Shown here: in pieces, positions 1 through 5,548 of the stretch
Layout of the letters: every line of letters begins with the position of its first letter
Position numbering within the stretch: position 1 is the stretch's first letter
From: Fidelibacterota bacterium
GTDB lineage: Bacteria; Marinisomatota; Marinisomatia; Marinisomatales; Marinisomataceae
Length of the DNA stretch: 5,548 nucleotides
Reading direction: 5' to 3'
NCBI GenBank assembly: GCA_012963075.1
Contig: DTWI01000031.1
Coordinates: forward strand, 1-5,548
Program-made: the position numbers and the translations under genes
Notes under the pieces: model-generated
The model's input: the letters and a program-made list of their open reading frames with translations, nothing else
What the model was told of the DNA's origin: nothing
Databases searched by the model: none

Positions 1-473
1 ATATTCAAACCTATAACCCTTGAAAAAAATTGGCGTCCATAAGGATGATTGGTCGGCAAATAATCCGGTGGAGGTATCTGATTCAATCGAGCTGCTTGTC
101 TGCCGACTTCAGATAGCATAGTTTCATCCAATTGCTTAACAACCTTACCTTCAATGTAATCTTTGAGTATTACTGGTTTCACCCCATCAATGGTAGCAAA
201 GGTGGTCAGAATCTCGCTGTTTACCGGTGATATCAGGCGAGTGGAAGGCATGTTGTGAGCTTCAAGTAACAACAACAACTGGCCTATTTTAAACATTTCG
301 TCTAATTTTTTGTTATCACAAACTGTTAATACATAACTGGCTTGTTGAGTCTTCAATATGTAGCTGGAATTACCGAGACCACCATCAAGCAGTGAAAATT
401 TGACGACTCTCAAATCATAGTTGTCAGCCAGCGAGTGGATGTCTTGTTCATTCAGTTGTGTGTATGTTGCCAT
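1..473 (-). CDS. APH-fold kinase, type II homoserine kinase-like (partial, N-terminal part)
   Basis: The 157 visible codons start at an ATG at 473 and run off the left edge without a stop. The protein looks like the N-lobe and hinge of the aminoglycoside phosphotransferase/choline kinase fold, closest in feel to type II homoserine kinase (ATP-dependent phosphorylation of homoserine in threonine synthesis). Visible signs are a glycine-rich turn GGLGNSSY at residues 31-38, the following strand YVLTV at 47-51, a helix around 57-71, and a hinge-like strand VILKDYIEG at 101-109. The catalytic loop (HGD...N) and the metal-binding Asp should lie beyond the edge, so the substrate cannot be settled; other APH-family small-molecule kinases remain possible. 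An AGG five bases before the ATG (479-481) is a plausible ribosome binding site and supports the start. Codons such as CTG, GTC, GAC, AAC and CGC are common here, unlike the genes right of 786. Confidence 0.72.
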   Translation of the reverse strand, partial: MATYTQLNEQDIHSLADNYDLRVVKFSLLDGGLGNSSYILKTQQASYVLTVCDNKKLDEMFKIGQLLLLLEAHNMPSTRLISPVNSEILTTFATIDGVKPVILKDYIEGKVVKQLDETMLSEVGRQAARLNQIPPPDYLPTNHPYGRQFFSRVIGLN

Positions 474-478
474 AGTTA

Positions 479-481
479 CCT
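479..481 (-). promoter_or_regulatory. Ribosome binding site of the kinase gene
   Basis: The minus strand reads CAGGTAACTATG, placing an AGG core five bases before the ATG at 473. It is short, but it is the only Shine-Dalgarno-like match in the leader and agrees with where APH-family similarity begins. Confidence 0.45.
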
Positions 482-515
482 GTTAAGAAAATGTTGAAAT
501 TACTTTGACAGAAAT

Positions 516-529
516 GGGTAAAATAACCC
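516..529. repeat. Small palindrome GGGT-N6-ACCC in the kinase leader
   Basis: GGGT (516-519) and ACCC (526-529) form an inverted repeat around an AT-only centre, about 45 bases upstream of the kinase ATG. It could be an operator half-site pair or a weak hairpin, but the arms are only 4 bp and chance is a real alternative. Confidence 0.2.
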
Positions 530-534
530 TGATT

Positions 535-568
535 AAGCTCAAAAACTACCCAATTAGGTTATGAGCTT
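535..568. repeat. Inverted repeat with 7-bp arms, terminator-like on the plus strand
   Basis: AAGCTCA at 535-541 is the exact reverse complement of TGAGCTT at 562-568. The 20-base interior contains a second short pairing, ACC (548-550) with GGT (557-559). On the plus strand the right arm runs into a T-rich tract (567-576), so the structure resembles a rho-independent terminator for plus-strand transcription, although no plus-strand gene leads into it here. On the minus strand no T-tract follows, so it is not a convincing terminator for the pckA run. The right arm overlaps the last codons of the cyclodeaminase remnant. Confidence 0.4.
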
Positions 569-783
569 TTTCTTCTTAGTATTTTTACTATATAATATGG
601 ACTATCCAACGAATAAGCCGGCATCACTAATGATGTGACATTGTTACCTGAAATATCTGTGCTCAATCGTTCCGGGATTATTGCTTCTTTGTTGCTTAAT
701 TGAACGAAAGCAGTTTTCATTGCTACAATGGCTTCGTTCATAGTAACCAATTTATTGATTTGTTCCTTACTAAGAATAACCAT
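559..783 (-). pseudogene. Truncated ornithine cyclodeaminase/mu-crystallin-family remnant (N-terminal 74 codons)
   Basis: The open frame encodes the recognisable N-terminus of the ornithine cyclodeaminase/alanine dehydrogenase (mu-crystallin) family. It opens MVILSKEQINKL, has a helix with NEAIVAMKTAF at residues 16-26, then IIPERL at 35-40 and VMPAYSLDSPYYIVKIL around 53-69. Family members are normally about 310-330 residues with an NAD-binding Rossmann domain. Here similarity stops after about residue 69, five unrelated residues follow, then a TAA. The other two frames after this point also show no family sequence and soon hit stops, so this is loss of about three quarters of the gene and not a single frameshift. 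No Shine-Dalgarno sequence precedes the ATG, which lies 2 bases after the pckA stop. About 30% of third codon positions are G/C by hand count, more like the kinase than pckA. A short expressed peptide is possible, but enzyme activity is not expected. Confidence 0.7.
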
Positions 784-785
784 TA

Positions 786-2375
786 TTAAACTTTTTTTGG
801 TGAAGAACTGAGGATTCCAGAATCTGAAATATCAAACTTAGAAAAATTCTTATTAAATAAATCTACAAGCATATTACCAGTTTCATAATATTTTTCAAGA
901 TTATTCCACCCTTGATTTGGAACTAAAAATTGATTTTCTATACCATCGACATTAGTAGGGATTTCGATGTTGAAAAATTCATCTCTAACTGAATGAGAAA
1001 AATTCAAATTTTTGTTCAAAATTAAGCTAATAATGTGTTTTGTAAGTTTTAAATCAATTCTCTTAGATCCTAAAGTTGCACTTGAACCACTCCATCCAGT
1101 ATTAACTAGAAAGACGTCTGCTTGATGTTTCTCTAATTTTTCTTTAAGTAATTTTGCATACACCAAAGGATGTAAAGTTAAAAATGGTCCTCCATAACAC
1201 GAAGAAAATGCTGCAACAGGGTCTACAACGCCTATTTCTGTACCACCCATTTTTGCGGTATACCCACTAATAAAATGATACATAGCTTGATTCAAATCCA
1301 GTTTTCCAACTGGTGGCATAATACCATAGGCATCACACGTAAGAAATATTACTGCATTTGGATGCGGTCCTGCACTTGGTAGGCCTTTTGATCCTAGAGA
1401 ATTTTCTACAAAGTTAATTGGATAACAAATTCTCGAATTTTCACTCTTAGAATTATCGTCAAAATCAACTTCTTTTGTTTCTAAATCATACACAACATTT
1501 TCTAACAATGATCCATGTCTAATAGCGTTGTAAATTTCTGGTTCTTTTTCTTTATTTAAGTTGATTGCCTTTGCATAACAACCTCCCTCGAAATTAAAAA
1601 TTCCATCATCAGACCACCCATGTTCGTCATCACCAATTAATGAACGATCTGCATTTGTACTTAAGGTTGTTTTCCCTGTACCAGACAAACCAAAAAATAA
1701 TGCTGATTCACTCAAATCTTTTGAAACATTTGCAGAACAATGCATAGACAAAACATTTTTAAGCGGTAAATAATAGTGCATAATAGAAAAAATCCCTTTT
1801 TTCATTTCACCAGCATATTCTGTACCACCTATAATTGCTATTTTTCTTTTCAGGTTGAATACAATAAAATTCTCTGAATTGAGTCCAAACTCTTTCCAAT
1901 CTTTTTCTTTGACATCAAATGCATTAATAATAGTAAAATCAGGCGTAAAATTTTCTAAATCTGATTGTTCTGGTCTAATAAAAATATTATTCACGAACAA
2001 TGATTGCCATGCTTTCTTTGTTAGCATTCTAACATTGATGCTATTCTTTTTATCGTCCCCTGCAAACCCATCAAAGACATAAAAATCTTTATCTAAGTTA
2101 TTGTATGTCTCAATTACTTTATTATATAAATGATTAAAATTCTTTTCTGAAATTGGCTGATTTATATCTCCCCACCATATATTATTGGATGAAAAATCTT
2201 CTTCAACAATAAATTTATCTTTTGGAATTCTTCCAGAAAATTCTCCAGTATCCACCATCAATGCACCATTATGACCAATAACTCCTTCATTTAATTTCAC
2301 TGCATTATCGATTAATATATCAACAGAAGCATTTCTAATATAATTAGCATTTTTAATGTTAAGATGACTCAGCAT
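786..2375 (-). CDS. pckA: Phosphoenolpyruvate carboxykinase (ATP)
   Basis: This cytosolic enzyme interconverts oxaloacetate plus ATP with phosphoenolpyruvate, CO2 and ADP, the entry step of gluconeogenesis. At 529 residues it matches the usual length of ATP-type PckA. Visible landmarks are FSGRIPKDKF at 46-55 (substrate-binding Arg49), TEYAGEMKKG at 185-194 (Tyr187 and metal-site Lys), MHCSANV at 211-217 (His212), the P-loop GLSGTGKTTLS at 229-239 with Lys235, and the metal-binding acidic segment GDDEHGW at 248-254. The C-terminus SGILSSSPKKV resembles the normal family ending, so the gene is intact. The ATG overlaps the recombinase stop by one base (TAATG) and has an AGAGG nine bases upstream, which fixes the start and suggests coupled translation. 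Codons are strongly A/T-ending. It is the last gene of the AT-rich run, and no terminator follows it. Confidence 0.97.
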   Translation of the reverse strand: MLSHLNIKNANYIRNASVDILIDNAVKLNEGVIGHNGALMVDTGEFSGRIPKDKFIVEEDFSSNNIWWGDINQPISEKNFNHLYNKVIETYNNLDKDFYVFDGFAGDDKKNSINVRMLTKKAWQSLFVNNIFIRPEQSDLENFTPDFTIINAFDVKEKDWKEFGLNSENFIVFNLKRKIAIIGGTEYAGEMKKGIFSIMHYYLPLKNVLSMHCSANVSKDLSESALFFGLSGTGKTTLSTNADRSLIGDDEHGWSDDGIFNFEGGCYAKAINLNKEKEPEIYNAIRHGSLLENVVYDLETKEVDFDDNSKSENSRICYPINFVENSLGSKGLPSAGPHPNAVIFLTCDAYGIMPPVGKLDLNQAMYHFISGYTAKMGGTEIGVVDPVAAFSSCYGGPFLTLHPLVYAKLLKEKLEKHQADVFLVNTGWSGSSATLGSKRIDLKLTKHIISLILNKNLNFSHSVRDEFFNIEIPTNVDGIENQFLVPNQGWNNLEKYYETGNMLVDLFNKNFSKFDISDSGILSSSPKKV

Positions 2376-3292
2376 TATTTTTCGCCTCTTGGATGTGACT
2401 TTTTAATTGCTTCTTTCAGTTTACTAACACCAACATGAGTATAAATTTGTGTTGAAGATAGGCTTTCATGTCCAAGTAAAGATTTAATAGCATTCAATCC
2501 AACGCCATTGTTTAATAAATGCGTTGCAAATGAGTGTCTTAAAGCGTGAGGACCATATGTATTTAAAGTTAATTTCTTCAAATTTTTCATTACGATGTAT
2601 TGGATATTATATCTCGATAAGGCCTTATTATTTTTATGAACAAATAACTTATCATCATATGCTTTTTTTACCAAAGGATATTTTTTGAAGTATGTTAGAT
2701 ATTGTATAATCAAATCCTTAGTATAATTATCAAAAATAGCCATTCTTTGCTTATTTCCCTTCCCAACAACTTTTAAACTATTATTGGAAAAATCAATATC
2801 TCGTATTTTTATTGAATTAAGTTCATTAAGTCGTAATCCTGAAGTAAAAAAAAGCATTATTAGAGCTTTATTTCTTGCTTTTATAGAATCATTTTCTTTC
2901 GTATTTGAGTCAATTTTTTTAATAATTTCTTCAATTTGATTTTTGGATAAAAAAGTTGGGATACTTTTTTTGTATTTGGGAGAAGGATATAATTTTATTT
3001 CGTTAAAAACTATATCATTAATCAAATTTTCCATATGCAGAAATTTATAAAATGTTCTGAGCGCTGATAAAATCCTAGCAAATGACCTTGGACCAACCGC
3101 ATCTTGTAAACTTGATTGAAAATCAAAGATAATTTCTTTTTTTGTCTTCAAATAATTTAATTTGTTTTCCTGGACAAAATTCTGATATAATTCTATATCT
3201 CTTCTATAAGCACTAATAGTCTGAACCGAATAACCTCTATCAAGTTCTAAAAATGATAGAAATTCATTTTTACTATTCTCAAATTTTTTCAT
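2375..3292 (-). CDS. xerC: XerC/XerD-family site-specific tyrosine recombinase
   Basis: This is a 305-residue tyrosine recombinase of the size used for chromosome dimer resolution at dif. The N-terminal SAM-like core-binding domain spans about residues 5-90 and the catalytic domain about 112-300. The full catalytic set is visible: Arg154 in SGLRLNEL, Lys178 in VGKGNKQR, His249 and Arg252 in HALRHSFATHLL, His275 in LLGHESLS, and the nucleophile Tyr284 in TQIYTHV. LRLNEL, RHSFATH and the C-terminal SHPRGEK lean slightly towards XerC over XerD, but the paralogue cannot be fixed without alignment. Position inside a housekeeping operon and unchanged AT-rich codon use argue for a chromosomal Xer, not a phage or integron integrase. 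Its ATG lies 14 bases inside the end of the pseudouridine synthase gene, and its stop shares a base with the pckA ATG. Confidence 0.92.
   Translation of the reverse strand: MKKFENSKNEFLSFLELDRGYSVQTISAYRRDIELYQNFVQENKLNYLKTKKEIIFDFQSSLQDAVGPRSFARILSALRTFYKFLHMENLINDIVFNEIKLYPSPKYKKSIPTFLSKNQIEEIIKKIDSNTKENDSIKARNKALIMLFFTSGLRLNELNSIKIRDIDFSNNSLKVVGKGNKQRMAIFDNYTKDLIIQYLTYFKKYPLVKKAYDDKLFVHKNNKALSRYNIQYIVMKNLKKLTLNTYGPHALRHSFATHLLNNGVGLNAIKSLLGHESLSSTQIYTHVGVSKLKEAIKKSHPRGEK
2385..2389 (-). promoter_or_regulatory. Ribosome binding site of pckA
   Basis: AGAGG lies on the minus strand inside the last codons of the recombinase gene, nine bases before the pckA ATG. It shows that this AT-rich genome does use Shine-Dalgarno signals, which makes their absence before the cyclodeaminase remnant more notable. 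Confidence 0.6.
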
Positions 3293-4247
3293 CTAATATG
3301 TCATGATATATAGTTTGAAAGTTTTTATCTGGATCAATCTTAAACTGTACTCTTTTATTCGTTGAAGGATGATTAAACTCAATTGAGTAAGCATGTAGAC
3401 AGAATCCTTCAATCATAGAGTAATAATTGTTTAGTTGCAATTGAATATCCTTAGCATATTCTTTAAATTTTTGAATTCCACCATTATATAAATCATCTCC
3501 AAATATTGGGTATCCAAATCCTTTACAATGTACTCTAATTTGGTGAGTTCTTCCTGTTTTAGGAAAAAATTTCACCGCTGACAAATATCTTCCAGCTTTT
3601 ACTAGCTTAAATTCAGATAATGCATTCTTTCCGGTATTTGATACTTCAAATTTCATCGGATTTTTTTTATTACGATTAAGAAAATTATCTATGATACCTT
3701 CATTCTTGTCCCATAAACCACATGTAATAGCTATATATTCTTTTTGTATTGTTCTATTTTGGAATTGTTCAGCAATTTTCCAATGAGAATATTCACTGAA
3801 CGGTATAATCATCACTCCAGTAGTATCTTTATCCAATCTATGGACAATTCCTGGTCGTAAAGAATCAACAGAACTTTCAAAATCTTGTTCAAATGTATCT
3901 AAAATAATATTAACAAGAGTTTTACTATAATTTCCTTTAGCAGGGTGAACAATAACACCACGTGGTTTATTAATAATTGCAAAATCTTTATCTTTATACA
4001 AAACATCTAATGGGTATTTCCATTTTTCTAATAACGTTTCTTCTAGATTCTTTTTATTAGTCAAATCAATCTCTATGATATCTCCATAATTGAGCACTGA
4101 ATTTTTTTTAATCCATTCACCATTTACTTTAATTGATTGATTAAAAATCATTTTTTGAATATTAGTTCGAGAAAACTGTACTAATCTCTGAGAAAGAAAG
4201 AGATCTAACCTAATAAGTTCATCTGAAGAAGAAACTGTTATTTTCAC
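3279..4247 (-). CDS. rluD: RluA/RluD-family 23S rRNA pseudouridine synthase
   Basis: This 322-residue protein should isomerise specific uridines of 23S rRNA to pseudouridine; RluD of this family modifies helix 69 and acts in late large-subunit assembly. An S4 RNA-binding domain occupies about residues 11-60 (RLDLFLSQRL at 13-22), followed by the catalytic domain. The signature HRLDKDTTG at 136-144 contains the catalytic Asp139. NKPRGVIVHPAKG at 93-105, Tyr171 in QKEYIA and TGRTHQIRVH at 231-240 are other conserved blocks. The S4 domain and overall layout favour RluD over the S4-less RluA, though exact target positions need alignment. The start is a GTG at 4247 with AAAGG nine bases upstream, three bases after the lspA stop. 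No ATG nearby fits the S4 domain start better. The 3' end overlaps the recombinase gene by 14 bases. Confidence 0.95.
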   Translation of the reverse strand: MKITVSSSDELIRLDLFLSQRLVQFSRTNIQKMIFNQSIKVNGEWIKKNSVLNYGDIIEIDLTNKKNLEETLLEKWKYPLDVLYKDKDFAIINKPRGVIVHPAKGNYSKTLVNIILDTFEQDFESSVDSLRPGIVHRLDKDTTGVMIIPFSEYSHWKIAEQFQNRTIQKEYIAITCGLWDKNEGIIDNFLNRNKKNPMKFEVSNTGKNALSEFKLVKAGRYLSAVKFFPKTGRTHQIRVHCKGFGYPIFGDDLYNGGIQKFKEYAKDIQLQLNNYYSMIEGFCLHAYSIEFNHPSTNKRVQFKIDPDKNFQTIYHDILDEKI

Positions 4248-4250
4248 AAA

Positions 4251-4700
4251 TCATTGCCTTTGAATCATTATAGAACTATAAAGCAAGAATAACAATCCTA
4301 TTGTTACTGATGAATCTGCTAGATTGAATACATACCAATGTACGTTATTAATATGGAAATCAATAAAATCAATTACATATCCCCTAAAAATTCTATCAAT
4401 TATATTTCCTATAGCTCCACCAATTATCAATAATAGAGAAATTTGATAAAAAGGTTTATCAAACTCTTTATCTTTTAATAATGAAAATAAATAGAACGTA
4501 ATTAGTATAGGAAATACAATAAAAATAACTTTTGAACCCGCAAAATTAATACCAAAAGCAATTCCTTCATTTCGGATATATGTAAAATCTAATAAATGAG
4601 GTATAATCTGTATTGATTCATATAAATTTATCTTAGCATGAATAAGTATTTTTGAAATCTGATCAATCAATACGATGAAGCAGATTAAGAAAAAGTTCAT
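4251..4700 (-). CDS. lspA: Lipoprotein signal peptidase (signal peptidase II)
   Basis: LspA is an inner-membrane aspartyl protease that cuts the signal peptide from diacylglyceryl-modified prolipoproteins. The 149-residue protein has the expected four hydrophobic segments, about residues 2-20, 56-75, 86-103 and 128-146. The family motifs are in order: DQISK at 13-17, RNEGIAFG at 43-50, GGAIGNIIDR at 94-103, then VIDFIDF at 109-115 and FNLADSSV at 125-132. The last two carry the presumed catalytic dyad Asp111 and Asp129. Length and motifs are complete, although the C-terminal tail is short. The ATG overlaps the end of the DksA-like gene in an ATGA arrangement (4 bases), which implies translational coupling. 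The order ileS, DksA/TraR, lspA is a recurring arrangement in Bacteroidota and relatives. Confidence 0.97.
   Translation of the reverse strand: MNFFLICFIVLIDQISKILIHAKINLYESIQIIPHLLDFTYIRNEGIAFGINFAGSKVIFIVFPILITFYLFSLLKDKEFDKPFYQISLLLIIGGAIGNIIDRIFRGYVIDFIDFHINNVHWYVFNLADSSVTIGLLFLLYSSIMIQRQ
4257..4261 (-). promoter_or_regulatory. Ribosome binding site deciding the GTG start of the pseudouridine synthase
   Basis: AAAGG lies in the final lspA codons, nine bases upstream of the GTG at 4247. It supports GTG as the real start of a gene that begins three bases after the lspA stop. Confidence 0.55.
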
Positions 4701-5107
4701 AATAAATTCAGTTTCTTTTTCTCTTTACAAAAAACGCCTTTAGTAGCATTCGGAACTTCTACTAATCTTTCTTCAGGGATTAAGGGTGAATCAGGACATT
4801 CACATTTTTCTGGATCATCTTGATAAATTTGACAGATACCATAAGTACCATTATCAACTCTATGAAGTGCTTTTTGTAGATTTGTTACATAATCAGATTC
4901 ACGAGATATTAACAAAAAACTTTTTTCTACCTCATGAGTTTCTGTGCCTTCATTGTGATCTTTTAAAACATCCTCTGAAAATATTGAAGAATCATTTGAG
5001 GTAGTTGAACGTATACCCTTAATGTTATCATTAATTTCTTCTATTTTTAGAAGAATATTTTTTCTAAACATTTTAAGTTTAGTTTTTGAATATTTATTTT
5101 TTTTCAA
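4697..5107 (-). CDS. DksA/TraR-family protein with atypical zinc-finger region
   Basis: This 136-residue protein resembles the short DksA/TraR-type factors that bind RNA polymerase through its secondary channel and tune transcription, often with ppGpp. The N-terminal half is charged and helical (coiled-coil arms about residues 8-35 and 60-85). The family block SRESDYVTNLQKALHRVDNG at 68-87 leads into TYGIC at 88-92, and PEERLVEVPNAT at 111-122 matches the usual post-finger segment. The canonical CxxC pairs are not kept: Cys92 and Cys127 remain, their partners are Tyr95 and Gly124, and Cys102 and Cys104 sit on an extended loop. The acidic tip known from E. coli DksA is not obvious. The start chosen is TTG at 5107, one base after the ileS stop, because similarity to the family begins at KYSKTKL before the first ATG (5071). 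Regulatory targets cannot be inferred. Confidence 0.88.
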   Translation of the reverse strand: MKKNKYSKTKLKMFRKNILLKIEEINDNIKGIRSTTSNDSSIFSEDVLKDHNEGTETHEVEKSFLLISRESDYVTNLQKALHRVDNGTYGICQIYQDDPEKCECPDSPLIPEERLVEVPNATKGVFCKEKKKLNLL

Positions 5108-5108
5108 T

Positions 5109-5548
5109 TTATTTATTCTTTTGTTTTTTTATAAAAATACTAAAATCGTTCTTTTCATAACTAAAGATCGAATTATAGTCACTATTTTCCAATTTGTCCA
5201 CAATATCTGTACATAATATTTCATTCATAAAATATTGTTTATGTTTTTCAATAGCGCTGGCTATATCATTGGAGAAATTATTAGATAGTATAATTCTGTC
5301 ATCAACATCAAAGTTTGCTTCTTTTCTCATGATTTGGATATGTCTAATAACTTCTCTCACCAATCCTTCTGTTTTTAGATCATCATCTATCTCTGTATTT
5401 ATGGAAACAATAACATTGTTAGAAAAAAATGCTTCCTCATCCTTAGCGCCTTTAATCTGAACAATAACATCTTCATTAATAATATCAAAATCTTCTGAAA
5501 AAAGTTTTTCATGATGGAGATATTTTTTAATTGTTGAATATTCATCCA
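5109..5548 (-). CDS. ileS: Isoleucyl-tRNA synthetase, C-terminal end (partial)
   Basis: The reading frame enters from the right edge and its last 145 codons are visible, ending in TAA at 5109. IleS charges tRNA-Ile with isoleucine in the cytosol. The identifying block is LKTEGLVREVIRHIQIMRKE followed by ANFDVDDRI, the helix and strand found near the C-terminus of IleS beyond the anticodon-binding domain. The preceding DVIVQIKGAKDEEAFFSNNV fits the small beta-rich C-terminal domain seen in long, eukaryote-like (type 2) IleS proteins, which do not end in a zinc-binding cysteine cluster. The tail is lysine-rich and cysteine-free apart from one Cys. The catalytic HIGH and KMSKS motifs lie outside the window. 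The DksA-like gene begins one base after the stop, so the two are probably co-transcribed. Confidence 0.92.
   Translation of the reverse strand, partial: DEYSTIKKYLHHEKLFSEDFDIINEDVIVQIKGAKDEEAFFSNNVIVSINTEIDDDLKTEGLVREVIRHIQIMRKEANFDVDDRIILSNNFSNDIASAIEKHKQYFMNEILCTDIVDKLENSDYNSIFSYEKNDFSIFIKKQKNK

Noticed and set aside
505..530. Plus-strand TTGACA (505-510) as a promoter -35 element
   Set aside because: No acceptable -10 hexamer lies 16-18 bases downstream, and no plus-strand gene follows.
559..600. Simple frameshift sequencing error in the cyclodeaminase
   Set aside because: Neither alternative frame continues the family sequence after residue 69, and both reach stops quickly, so one indel cannot restore the gene.
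474..785. Insertion sequence or integrase attachment site at the compositional joint
   Set aside because: No transposase, no tRNA end, no terminal inverted repeats bounding the segment and no flanking direct repeats could be found. The recombinase gene 1.6 kb away looks like a housekeeping Xer.
1855..2082. Plus-strand open frame inside pckA
   Set aside because: It lies opposite conserved pckA coding sequence, resembles no family, and is an expected by-product of AT-rich coding DNA.
2375..3292. Phage or integron integrase with a nearby att or dif site
   Set aside because: Length, motifs, operon position and codon use all fit a chromosomal XerC/XerD, and I saw no dif-like 28-bp site in the window.
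4786..5460. Three plus-strand open frames (about 64-88 codons) opposite the DksA-like and ileS genes
   Set aside because: They are antisense to well-supported genes, overlap each other, and have low-complexity or hydrophobic translations with no recognisable motif or ribosome binding site.

Overview
The window holds a tightly packed minus-strand gene run of low GC content (positions 5548 down to 786). It then meets, about 2 bases after the last stop codon, a short segment of visibly different base and codon use (783 down to 1). In transcription order the AT-rich run is: the C-terminal end of isoleucyl-tRNA synthetase (ileS), a DksA/TraR-family protein, lipoprotein signal peptidase (lspA), an RluD-like pseudouridine synthase, a XerC/XerD-type tyrosine recombinase, and ATP-dependent PEP carboxykinase (pckA). 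Neighbouring genes overlap or are separated by 1-3 bases (ATGA, TAATG and a 14-base overlap), so this looks like one operon whose promoter lies beyond the right edge. Two of its genes use non-ATG starts (TTG and GTG), each placed a few bases after the previous stop.

The order ileS - DksA/TraR - lspA is typical of Bacteroidota and related FCB-group bacteria such as the marine Neomarinimicrobiota (SAR406). The very low GC content and AT-ending codons would suit a marine, possibly uncultivated member. This placement is inferred from gene order and protein character; no search was run.

Left of position 784 lie a 74-codon remnant of an ornithine cyclodeaminase/mu-crystallin-family enzyme, an 85-base gap containing an inverted repeat, and the N-terminal 157 codons of an aminoglycoside-phosphotransferase-fold kinase resembling type II homoserine kinase, cut by the left edge. 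These use clearly more C/G-ending codons than pckA and its upstream neighbours. The simplest readings are a recombination or transfer boundary exactly behind pckA, or a chimeric assembly joint; the sequence alone cannot separate them.

The AT-rich genes are housekeeping: tRNA charging, stringent-type transcription control, lipoprotein maturation, 23S rRNA modification, chromosome dimer resolution and gluconeogenesis. I see no defence system, CRISPR array, insertion sequence, tRNA or rRNA gene. The points most worth a second look are the compositional joint at about 784, the decapitated cyclodeaminase, and the rebuilt zinc-finger region of the DksA-like protein.
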